From: JAVBRA01 sp031548435
GTDB lineage: Bacteria; Bacteroidota; Bacteroidia; Bacteroidales; Rikenellaceae
Assembly: GCA_031548435.1 (NCBI GenBank)
Contig: JAVBRA010000007.1
Location: 93,328-157,327 of the forward strand
Length of the DNA: 64,000 nucleotides
Reading direction: 5' to 3'
The translations under genes were made by a program, and so were the position numbers. The notes under the pieces are model-generated. The model was not told the origin of the DNA and did no database searches. It saw only the letters and a program-made list of their open reading frames with translations. The number at the start of each line of letters is the position of its first letter. Position 1 is the stretch's first letter. Shown piece by piece: positions 26,444 through 33,134 of the stretch.

Positions 26444-26866
26444 TTAATCGTCTTCCTCCATTTGTTGCTTTATAAAGCTATCCATCGCCTTATCCCACCG
26501 ATGCTTTTCCCACTCGAAGTAACTTTCCATCTCCACAATCATCTTGTCTTGGGGGTAACCACGAGGGAATTTCCATTTTTTATTGACTCTTCCCATAGGG
26601 GGAAGATTTGCCCTAAAATGAATCTCCGTATCACCTGCCACATTGTCAATCACACAAAAAGCAGCAGGTGATGCCAAAGTGATGCTACTCGAAGATAGCT
26701 TTGTGACCCTTAAATTCCCATCTTGCGTCAAGTGATTTATGAGCAATTCGTATTTCACCTGCATTCCTCCCTGACTGGTAACATCTCTGCGCACACCTTC
26801 CTTACTCTCTTTGGTTATCTTATAGATAATGAAGAGTGCAGTGCCAATTATAATAACCCACAACAT
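26444..26866 (-). CDS. Small membrane-anchored protein of unknown function
   Basis: 140 residues. Residues 1-16 form a membrane helix (MLWVIIIGTALFIIYK) and the remainder is soluble, ending in a charged helix (WDKAMDSFIKQQMEEDD). I recognise no domain. The start codon is preceded by AGGGAGG, a strong Shine-Dalgarno sequence that overlaps the end of the TerB-like gene; such sites are rare in Bacteroidetes and imply coupled translation. Confidence 0.7.
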   Translation of the reverse strand: MLWVIIIGTALFIIYKITKESKEGVRRDVTSQGGMQVKYELLINHLTQDGNLRVTKLSSSSITLASPAAFCVIDNVAGDTEIHFRANLPPMGRVNKKWKFPRGYPQDKMIVEMESYFEWEKHRWDKAMDSFIKQQMEEDD

Positions 26867-26870
26867 AATT

Positions 26871-27320
26871 TTACCTCCCTATATTTCCTCCATTAGCAAT
26901 ATAACTCAAAACGACTTGCATCGCTTTTTCTTCATCATCTTTCATCATTTCCAGAGAAAGAGACGCAACAAGTTCATAGATAAACTCGGAGTTAAACCCG
27001 AGTTTCATCGCTATAAATTCACAAAAATTGATTTCTCTTTCAGAACATTCGCCATCAGCTATCATTAACATAACCATTTGGGTTATATATTTTACTCTAT
27101 CCTCTTCGGTATTAGGATAAGCGTCTCTAACCGATGAGGTATCATTAAGTACTTTAGGGAGGTCGTTAATATCAATACCTTCTTTTGACAAGATGAAGCA
27201 TACGTAAAGTTTCTCATCTTCTGTAAATTTACCATCCGCATAAGCCAAAACAATGAGGTCTCTCAGTTTACACAGTTTCTGTTCTTGCTGCTCATTTCTA
27301 AACAAATCAAATAGTCCCAT
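26871..27320 (-). CDS. TerB-like domain protein
   Basis: 149 residues from the ATG at 27320 (MGLFDLFRNEQQEQ). Two acidic turns, AYADGKFTEDE (ADG 28-30) and IADGECSEREI (ADG 88-90), lie in matching helical settings, the pattern of the TerB/DUF533 all-helical domain known from tellurite-resistance and phage-defence loci. It is the first gene of a three-gene unit with a promoter at 27585-27614 and a roughly 260-nt leader. Role inferred only from family. Confidence 0.75.
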   Translation of the reverse strand: MGLFDLFRNEQQEQKLCKLRDLIVLAYADGKFTEDEKLYVCFILSKEGIDINDLPKVLNDTSSVRDAYPNTEEDRVKYITQMVMLMIADGECSEREINFCEFIAMKLGFNSEFIYELVASLSLEMMKDDEEKAMQVVLSYIANGGNIGR

Positions 27321-27584
27321 TTTAATTAAAAATTTACCCCGCCCGTCCCAAGGCAGGAATAAATACAAAAAAGAAAAGCGTGGGACTGATAGACCTATTC
27401 CAACCAGTAGGCCCTAGGAAGCCTCGACAATGAAATAAGCAACAGCCCACGCCCATATTCAGAAAATATGATGCGTGAGAAGAAGTGCCTATTCTCTTGT
27501 CGAATGAATTTCCTAGGTTCACTGGCGAGAATAAAGCTAAACACTTTCCGTGTTCAAATATGTGCGTACCATCCGGTACACTCA

Positions 27585-27614
27585 CAAAGATAATGAATAT
27601 TTGACACAGCCAAA
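27585..27614 (-). promoter_or_regulatory. Candidate promoter of the TerB-like operon
   Basis: On the minus strand TTTG (complement of 27611-27614), an 18-bp spacer and TATCTTTG (complement of 27585-27592) match the Bacteroidetes consensus. Transcription would start near 27578 and run through the paired segments before the gene at 27320. The CAGCC/GGCTG hairpin overlaps the -33 box. Confidence 0.6.
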
Positions 27615-27714
27615 TGCTTCTTCTTCTTTGAGGCTGTTGCTATTATGGTCGATGCTGGTCTGTTCGCTAAAAGATAGAAACCCTCAGATACCTTGAGGGC
27701 AGATGATTCAGCCT

Positions 27715-27732
27715 AATATCCTATCATAATGG
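27715..27732 (+). repeat. 18-bp inverted repeat, copy 2 of 3
   Basis: AATATCCTATCATAATGG, exactly the reverse complement of 29636-29653; together they flank the polymerase gene. Confidence 0.7.
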
Positions 27733-27997
27733 GTGGGGATTCGAGATACTGTGATTTATACTGGAGATAGACTGGGTAATATCGAATTAAGGGTTTCTTG
27801 TGGATTTTTTTCACCTATTCAGATAATTTTCGTGCAACCTATCCAGCGAGGAGGGGGAATATCCCCGCACTTCAAATGATGGGGCGGGTTCTTTTGGTGT
27901 ATATTGCGCTTGTGGTGTGGGATAAAAAGTCCATAATATCATAATTATATGTATGAACTCTCCGGGAATTTTTATCTCCTTGCTTTTCCTCGCATAA

Positions 27998-29590
27998 TTA
28001 TTGTCCCTCGGTCATTTTTTTGGTTTGAGCTAGTATGTTTTGGTTTAAATTATCAGTGTGCCACTCTTCGAGGGCTAACTTTGGCTCAACACCCACATAA
28101 AAAGTCAACTCAACCGCCATGACTTTTTGTACATACTTCGCATCTTCGGATAGGGTGACTATAGAGTCATGTATGGTGTAGATTGGCATTTGCCCCTTTT
28201 TTTCCTCCCAAATTCTTTTGCAGCACCGATGCAACATTATTTGGCTCTCAATAGCCTGCAAAAGCACCGCAAGCCGGTTGTGTTGATTTTCCTGCTTCAA
28301 CCCCCGGTGCTTTTTCTTTATTATCCGGAACAACTCGGCCACCTCCGGGTATAACTCCTGTTCAAATATGCGCTTCATCTGATTAATTTCAGGGTTGTCA
28401 TGCTGCCCGCCGTTGCTTGAAAACAGCATATAAAACATCAGTGTCTTTGCATCTTGCCTAACCAATACCCTCTTGGGGTTGATTTTCTTGTTGGCAACCT
28501 CAGCTATATCTTCATACATTCCCCCGTCCGATGCTTTTTGTATATACTCCTTAAAATCGTCCGCATTGACCCTCTCAAAAAAGGCTTGAATTTCACCCAA
28601 AACCACCTCTGGGAAATAATTCCGAATATTTTCGGGGAGATCACTAAATTTCAGAGGCAAATCAGATGCATCATTCCAAAACAAAGGGTTCAATATCAGG
28701 CAGGAGAGGTAAGGCTGGCAGTTTTTTACATCCACACTCGTCAGATTTTGCCCTTTGTATGTAACAAAGTTCCGGAAATCCTTTTGCAGGTTGGTTAGCA
28801 CCGAGTGAAGCCGGTGGATATTTTCATCTATATGAGCCTGATACTGCTTCTGCTCGATCCTCCCAATATTCAACAGTGCTGCATAATATTGGGTTACTGG
28901 GTATTTCCGTTTACCTGTATCTTTGTTTATATTCCATGACTCCCTCGAAGCATCCCGCATTTTTATCTCTTTCAGCAGGTAGGCATAACTTTCTGCTGTT
29001 GCGTCGATAATCAATCCTCCATCATCGTACCAGTGGAATAAATAGGGGTAATCTTCTTTGTCCGGCGATTTTTCATACTTTTTGATTTCATCGGCCAAAG
29101 TTGAATCTACTTTCCGCAGTTCAAACGGGACATTCGCATACTCATCTGCCCATTTATAGCCGGTCGATTTTTCTCCTATTATATACCTGCCATCGGTTAA
29201 AACAACCCCTGTATGAAGCAAGTAGTACTTATATCGAGTAAAATCCTTGTCACTATCCCGCAGAATTTTCATGGTAATCGGAACAAACCCTTGCTCATCA
29301 ATCAAATCACTGCTTCTTGCAGGAATGGAGGCAATCAGGCTCAAAAATTCATAAATCCTTTCTTCGTTGAATTTTTTATCCCGGGGAAAACCATTTTCAT
29401 AAGGTGGGTACTGTTCGAGGTGTTTCCTTAGATCAAAATTGGCTGGCAGCAGAAAATACTCTTTATTACCCTTGCCAGCATAGGTGAAGAAAACAAAATC
29501 TCTCCCACCAACAGGATTCCCTTTCTTAACCTCTTTACCCGAATCTTTCCTCAACGGAAACATCCAGAACCAAGCAAATCTATTAGCCAT
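27998..29590 (-). CDS. Single-subunit nucleic acid polymerase, Pol A/T7 RNAP superfamily (TV-Pol-like)
   Basis: 530 residues. Three polymerase motifs appear in order. Motif A: LTSVDVKNCQPYLSCLIL (Asp287). Motif B: Arg378-x3-Lys382-x3-Phe386-x3-Phe390, the exact spacing of the O helix of E. coli Pol I. Motif C: IYTIHDSIVT (His474-Asp475), with HDS as in T7 RNA polymerase rather than HDE. There is no 3'-5' exonuclease domain; residues 1-270 are unassigned. The TV-Pol family of mobile-element polymerases was predicted to have primase-polymerase activity; membership here is my inference. Confidence 0.75.
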   Translation of the reverse strand: MANRFAWFWMFPLRKDSGKEVKKGNPVGGRDFVFFTYAGKGNKEYFLLPANFDLRKHLEQYPPYENGFPRDKKFNEERIYEFLSLIASIPARSSDLIDEQGFVPITMKILRDSDKDFTRYKYYLLHTGVVLTDGRYIIGEKSTGYKWADEYANVPFELRKVDSTLADEIKKYEKSPDKEDYPYLFHWYDDGGLIIDATAESYAYLLKEIKMRDASRESWNINKDTGKRKYPVTQYYAALLNIGRIEQKQYQAHIDENIHRLHSVLTNLQKDFRNFVTYKGQNLTSVDVKNCQPYLSCLILNPLFWNDASDLPLKFSDLPENIRNYFPEVVLGEIQAFFERVNADDFKEYIQKASDGGMYEDIAEVANKKINPKRVLVRQDAKTLMFYMLFSSNGGQHDNPEINQMKRIFEQELYPEVAELFRIIKKKHRGLKQENQHNRLAVLLQAIESQIMLHRCCKRIWEEKKGQMPIYTIHDSIVTLSEDAKYVQKVMAVELTFYVGVEPKLALEEWHTDNLNQNILAQTKKMTEGQ

Positions 29591-29630
29591 ACTACTTACC
29601 TATATAACAATTAATCGTAATTGTCAAATT

Positions 29631-29653
29631 CCTATCCATTATGATAGGATATT
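29631..29653 (-). repeat. Near-palindrome/18-bp inverted repeat, copy 3 of 3, in the polymerase 5' leader
   Basis: CCTATC (29631-29636) pairs with GATAGG (29643-29648); 29636-29653 is the exact complement of copy 2. It lies 10-30 bp past a -7 promoter box and about 41-63 bp before the polymerase start, a typical operator position. Confidence 0.7.
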
Positions 29654-29662
29654 CTGTAAATA

Positions 29663-29670
29663 CAAATATA
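29663..29670 (-). promoter_or_regulatory. Candidate -7 promoter element of the polymerase gene
   Basis: The minus strand reads TATATTTG (TAnnTTTG), 73 bp before the start codon. No clear -33 box. Confidence 0.5.
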
Positions 29671-29698
29671 ACCATATTCGTTTCTCCGTCCTATTTGT

Positions 29699-29729
29699 AA
29701 AAAAAATGCCACCCCTTCCGAAGTGGCAT
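29699..29729 (-). terminator. Intrinsic terminator of the integrase gene
   Basis: ATGCCAC (29706-29712) pairs with GTGGCAT (29723-29729), followed on the minus strand by eight T. It separates the integrase from the polymerase transcript. Confidence 0.9.
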
Positions 29730-29741
29730 TTGCTCTCACCA

Positions 29742-30956
29742 TCAAAATAAATTCCTCATGGCCTCAACCATCCGGCTATTCTCGAAGCTGTCCAGATAAA
29801 TCTGCGTGACCTTTTCTGACGAATGACCCAATGATTCAGATATTAGGGCAACATCCACCCCCGACCTTTTCAAAACCGTCGCATAGGTATGCCTCGCCAC
29901 ATAGGTGGTAATGGGTATTGCCAACCCAAGCAAACCACTGATTTCTCTCAGATGCAGGTTTACCTTTCGGAGTGTTTTATGAATCCGGTTACATATCTGC
30001 TGCTCCGTCCGATGGGTTTCTTTATCCAGAATCGGGAAGATATAATCATCTTTCGAGTGCTCAGGATTGCTGTATTTAGCCACAATCTGCCATGCCGGTT
30101 CCACAAGGATACAATGGATCACCTTTTTTGTTTTGCATCGGGTGTACTGTACCCTGCCTGCCTCCACATCGCAATACCTCAGCATGGCAATATCCCGGAA
30201 GTTAATCCCTGCCGTGTAGTATGAAAACAGGAAAATATCTTTTGCCAGAGCCATATACGGGCTATTGTGGTGAGGCAGATTTAAGTCAATCAACTTTTTA
30301 ACCGTCTCTTTGCCCAACGCTCTCTTTCGGGTGGCTGCCCAAAGGCTGCCCACCTTATAACCCTCAAATGGATTGGTTTTGATTGTGGGCATACCATCCT
30401 TAATAGCCTTGTTATACGTGGCTTTTAGCACACTCATTTTGGTGGCTATGCTGTTCGAAGCATTTCCCTCCCCTTTCAAAAACTGCTCGAAGTCTTGCAA
30501 AAATGGAGCATCAATAGCCATGATCCGGCTTTCCCCTCTACCATATTTCAACAGGGACGACAGGGTGTAGGAGTATTTTATGGCTGTGTTGACCTTGCCA
30601 GCCTGTTTAAGCAGGGAAATCTGCTCTTCGAAACTCTCCTTGATGGTTGGAATAACCTGTTTTGATTTTGCCCCTGCCAGCGCACCTAAACTCACTGCCA
30701 TATCCAAAGCTTCAAGCCGCACCATTTGCTTGTTTAAAGCCTCTATTTTCGAGTTTATCCGCAGTTGGTGGACTTCTCTGTCCGGGCATTCTTCGGTCAG
30801 TTTCTGGACCTTATCATCCCAATGCTGTGGGTTGACAGCCACTCCGGTGCTGACCATTTTAACTTTCCGGCCTTCAGTGAGCCGGATGAATAAAGGGGCT
30901 GTGTTGTTCTTGTAAATCCGATCTGTCCTGCAAATTACTTTAATGTTGATTTTCAT
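29742..30956 (-). CDS. Tyrosine recombinase / integrase of the element
   Basis: 404 residues from the ATG at 30956. The N-terminal arm-binding domain (1-100) starts MKINIKVICRTDRIYKN, followed by a SAM-like core-binding domain (about 105-195). The catalytic domain has Arg254 (AGINFRDIAMLR), a lysine in the TKK turn near 277, Arg355 in TYVARHTYAT (Tyr in place of the usual first His, as in many Bacteroidetes integrases), His378 in LGHSS and nucleophile Tyr387 in TQIYL. It lies next to the intact tRNA-Thr end, the usual place of an integrase gene. It catalysed the insertion recorded by the 149-bp repeats. Confidence 0.95.
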   Translation of the reverse strand: MKINIKVICRTDRIYKNNTAPLFIRLTEGRKVKMVSTGVAVNPQHWDDKVQKLTEECPDREVHQLRINSKIEALNKQMVRLEALDMAVSLGALAGAKSKQVIPTIKESFEEQISLLKQAGKVNTAIKYSYTLSSLLKYGRGESRIMAIDAPFLQDFEQFLKGEGNASNSIATKMSVLKATYNKAIKDGMPTIKTNPFEGYKVGSLWAATRKRALGKETVKKLIDLNLPHHNSPYMALAKDIFLFSYYTAGINFRDIAMLRYCDVEAGRVQYTRCKTKKVIHCILVEPAWQIVAKYSNPEHSKDDYIFPILDKETHRTEQQICNRIHKTLRKVNLHLREISGLLGLAIPITTYVARHTYATVLKRSGVDVALISESLGHSSEKVTQIYLDSFENSRMVEAMRNLF

Positions 30957-30996
30957 TGTTTTAAGCTCTTTTTGCGAGAACCTCAAAACCTCTGAC

Positions 30997-31020
30997 CAGT
31001 GTGCAACACAGTGTGCAACA
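30997..31020 (+). promoter_or_regulatory. Two tandem CAGTGTGCAACA sites, candidate integrase arm sites
   Basis: Perfect tandem 12-mers (30997-31008 and 31009-31020), the second being the first bases of the right attachment repeat. Other copies are at the left end. Confidence 0.55.
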
Positions 31021-31157
31021 TTTCACCTCAAAATGCCGTAAAATCGCCTTTTTAAAAAGGATTAAACCAAAAAAAACAGGAACCTACAAAATTGTAAGTT
31101 CCTGCACTTCAGAGCTGATGGCGGGAATTGAACCCGCGACCCCTTCCTTACCAAGGA
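31009..31157. repeat. Right attachment repeat of the integrated element
   Basis: 149-bp partner of 25608-25756; it reconstitutes the 3' half and terminator of the intact tRNA-Thr gene. Identity ends after CCAAGGA in the anticodon stem. Confidence 0.92.
31069..31103 (-). terminator. Intrinsic terminator of tRNA-Thr
   Basis: On the minus strand AGGAACTTACAA pairs with TTGTAGGTTCCT and is followed by T8. The same hairpin is present in the left repeat. Confidence 0.85.
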
Positions 31158-31184
31158 AGTACTCTACCCCTGAGCTACATCAGC
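31113..31184 (-). tRNA. tRNA-Thr (anticodon GGT), integration site
   Basis: Acceptor GCTGATG pairs with CATCAGC. Anticodon stem CTTCC/GGAAG holds loop TTGGTAA (anticodon at 31150-31152); T arm GCGGGTTCAATTCCCGC. The gene is complete; its 3' half belongs to the attachment repeat. Confidence 0.96.
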
Positions 31185-31263
31185 TGAATACGGGTGCAAA
31201 AATAGACAAATGTTTTTAAATTGCAAACGATTCTCTCAACAAAGGTTTTTTAACGCAGCTTTG

Positions 31264-31818
31264 TCAGAACGCGTATCCGATCCCGATGGCCCCCGACGGG
31301 CGGAAGTCGCCCGAGGTGCCGATGATCGGAGTGTAACCGATGCGCCAGGTAAATCCACGGTCGACGGGCTTGAGGCGGAACATCACGCTGACCGTCCCGA
31401 TAAAATGGCCCGCATTCTCGCCCCGACCACCATCTTCGTAGCTGTACAGGGTCACCTTTTGCGTCAGGTAGGTGACCCCCACGCCGAACTCGATCGAGGC
31501 CGAGGAAGTCGGCCTGCCCAACACGTAATTAATGCCTGCCGGAATCGTGACATACGAACGATCTTGGGAGTAACCGCCATACTCATCGTCGATAAACACC
31601 TCGTTTGCGCCGAAACCCACCCCCACACGGTATCCCAGCCCCAGCCCGGCGCCATTCCGGAAGCGGCTGTCGTAAAAAGCCCCCATGATCACGCCGGCCC
31701 CGCCAAACTCCATATAGAACTGCCGGCCGGATGCATGCCCGGAGTGTTGGGCGCGCGCCGGAACTGCAACCGACGACAAAAGCACCGCCAGGCAAAAGAA
31801 AATCCTTATCACTCTCAT
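31264..31818 (-). CDS. Outer-membrane beta-barrel-like protein (paralogue 1 of 3)
   Basis: 184 residues from the ATG at 31818. The signal peptide (RVIRIFFCLAVLLSSVAVPARA) is followed by alternating-strand sequence typical of 8-stranded outer-membrane barrels: QFYMEFGGAGVIMGAFYDSRF, GLGYRVGVGFG, SYVTIPAGINYVLG, TWRIGYTPIIGTSG, ending in the aromatic residue of GIGYAF. Its closest relatives are the next two genes. Role unknown. Confidence 0.8.
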   Translation of the reverse strand: MRVIRIFFCLAVLLSSVAVPARAQHSGHASGRQFYMEFGGAGVIMGAFYDSRFRNGAGLGLGYRVGVGFGANEVFIDDEYGGYSQDRSYVTIPAGINYVLGRPTSSASIEFGVGVTYLTQKVTLYSYEDGGRGENAGHFIGTVSVMFRLKPVDRGFTWRIGYTPIIGTSGDFRPSGAIGIGYAF

Positions 31819-31867
31819 TCGTTTTTTTATGGAAATACGGGATTCATCCTCTCCCGTGACACAAAAA

Positions 31868-32410
31868 TCAGAACGCATACCCTGCCGATGCTCCCATCCG
31901 GATGGCCGTATTGCCCGCAAAGTTGAACAACGGAGTAAGCCCGATGCGGCAGGCGAATCCTCCCTTGACAGGCGAGAAACGGTACATGAACGAGAGCGAT
32001 CCGGCGCAATACCGTCCATCGACGAACTCGTCGGCATAATGCACATCCACCTTCTCGGTAAAGCAGGTAATGGCTGCGCCCATCTCGAACGTGTGGGAGC
32101 TGCCGGGCTTGCCGAATACCCAGTTCACTCCGGCAGGGATGGTAACGTAACCCCGGTCACTGAGACGATCGGAAGCGCCGCTGACAAGCAGACCGCCTTT
32201 GGCGCACCCGATCCCGACACGGTAACCGGGCCCGAGTCGTTGTCCCCGTTCGAAACGGCTGTCGAAATTGACGGAGAACAAAATTCCGGCTCCTCCCAGT
32301 TCGACATCAAATTGCCGGCCGGATACATCCCCGAAGCGTTGGGCGCGCGCCGGAACTGCAACCGACGACAAAAGCACCGCCAGGCAAAAGAAAATCCTCA
32401 AAGCATTCAT
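31868..32410 (-). CDS. Outer-membrane beta-barrel-like protein (paralogue 2 of 3)
   Basis: 180 residues with a signal peptide (NALRIFFCLAVLLSSVAVPARA) almost identical to paralogue 1. Shared blocks: GRQFDVELGGAGILFSVNFDSRF, GYRVGIGCA, GYVTIPAGVNWVFGKPGSSHTFEMGA and terminal GASAGYAF. Tandem duplication is recent enough that the signal peptides still match. Confidence 0.8.
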   Translation of the reverse strand: MNALRIFFCLAVLLSSVAVPARAQRFGDVSGRQFDVELGGAGILFSVNFDSRFERGQRLGPGYRVGIGCAKGGLLVSGASDRLSDRGYVTIPAGVNWVFGKPGSSHTFEMGAAITCFTEKVDVHYADEFVDGRYCAGSLSFMYRFSPVKGGFACRIGLTPLFNFAGNTAIRMGASAGYAF

Positions 32411-32437
32411 CCGGTTTTATTCAGGAATGGAGACCGA

Positions 32438-32995
32438 TCAGAAAGCATACCCCATCCCCACCGCCATCAAGGGGACGATGTCGCCCGAAGTGCCAACCGA
32501 CGGGGTAAAGCCGATGCGCCAGGTAAACCCTCCGTTGACGGGCGAAAGGCGGTACATGAACGAGAACGTTCCCGCAAAATGCCCTGCCGCACTGGAATCG
32601 TACCAATTATATACGTACACCTTTTTCGGAAAGCAAACCAGCGAGGCGCCCACCTCAAACGTGTGGGAACTGCCCGGCTTGCCGAACACATAGTTGATCC
32701 CGACGGGGATCGTCAGGTACGAACGGAACTCGGAGTAGTCTTCACCATAATACCCTTCGCCATAATCGTCACCAACAACCACATCGCCATAAGCGAACCC
32801 GACTCCCAGACGGTAGCCGAATCCAAGCCGTTGGCCCGCCTCAAAACGGCCGTCGAAGTTGGCCGAGAACAGAACTCCGGGCCCTCCCATCTCTACGTAG
32901 AACTGGTGGCCGGAAACGCCCGAACCCGTCTGCTGGGCGCGCAAAGAGAGCGACCCCAAAAGCAGAAACGCCGCAATAACACCAATTTTTTTCAT
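32438..32995 (-). CDS. Outer-membrane beta-barrel-like protein (paralogue 3 of 3)
   Basis: 185 residues from the ATG at 32995. The signal peptide (KKIGVIAAFLLLGSLSLRA) differs, but the mature barrel (GHQFYVEMGGPGVLFSANFDGRF, YLTIPVGINYVFGKPGSSHTFEVGA, FTWRIGFTPSVGTSGD) matches both neighbours. A loop with repeated Gly-Tyr-Asp (DDYGEGYYGEDY) is specific to this copy. It is first in the putative operon. Confidence 0.8.
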   Translation of the reverse strand: MKKIGVIAAFLLLGSLSLRAQQTGSGVSGHQFYVEMGGPGVLFSANFDGRFEAGQRLGFGYRLGVGFAYGDVVVGDDYGEGYYGEDYSEFRSYLTIPVGINYVFGKPGSSHTFEVGASLVCFPKKVYVYNWYDSSAAGHFAGTFSFMYRLSPVNGGFTWRIGFTPSVGTSGDIVPLMAVGMGYAF

Positions 32996-33109
32996 CGTCA
33001 ATTCAATCAGTTTGGGTGGAAAATATAAAACGAATATACGAAAAAATTTTGTTTGTTGCATTTTAATGCATGAATTTATTCCGGATATCGTATTTCGAAT
33101 ACATACCGT

Positions 33110-33117
33110 TATCTTTG
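33110..33117 (+). promoter_or_regulatory. Candidate -7 promoter element of the MFS gene
   Basis: TATCTTTG, only 17 bp before the TTG start, so the mRNA would be nearly leaderless. Confidence 0.5.
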
Positions 33118-33134
33118 CGGTTTAAAAACCGACC

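Larger units (their letters stand above)
27336..27890 (-). ncRNA. Candidate structured RNA or long structured leader
   Basis: No gene fits this 677-bp gap. Complementary segments: GCGTGGG/CCCACGC plus CTG/CAG (27378-27388 with 27443-27452); CCTAGGAA/TTCCTAGG and TCGACAA/TTGTCGA (27413-27430 with 27497-27517), which crosses the first helix as a pseudoknot or alternative fold; hairpins GTACC/GGTAC (27566-27579), CAGCC/GGCTG (27607-27636), CCCTCA/TGAGGG (27681-27699); and an outer helix CCCGCCC/GGGCGGG (27338-27344 with 27882-27888). The strand is uncertain; the minus strand is favoured because a promoter reads that way. Confidence 0.4.
25757..31157. mobile_element. Integrative element in tRNA-Thr with polymerase, protease and tyrosine integrase
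   Basis: About 5.4 kb between the 149-bp repeats, visibly more AT-rich than its surroundings. All genes are on the minus strand: integrase next to the intact tRNA, then a single-subunit polymerase, a structured non-coding interval, a TerB-like protein, a small membrane protein and a DTG aspartic protease. I see no relaxase, conjugation, capsid, terminase or helicase gene. It may be a satellite, a plasmid-like self-replicating island or a defence island. Type not recognised. Confidence 0.9.

Noticed and set aside
27321..27997. Group I or group II intron, tmRNA or RNase P RNA
   Set aside because: I found no group II domain V-like hairpin, no group I core pairing, no tRNA-like end and no RNase P core sequence on either strand.
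25757..31157. Retron or diversity-generating retroelement
   Set aside because: The polymerase lacks the reverse transcriptase YxDD box and shows Pol A-type motifs instead; no template/variable repeat pair is visible.
33062..33134. ATG start for the MFS transporter upstream of 33135
   Set aside because: No in-frame ATG exists there and the -7 promoter box at 33110-33117 would lie inside the gene; the TTG at 33135 fits better.
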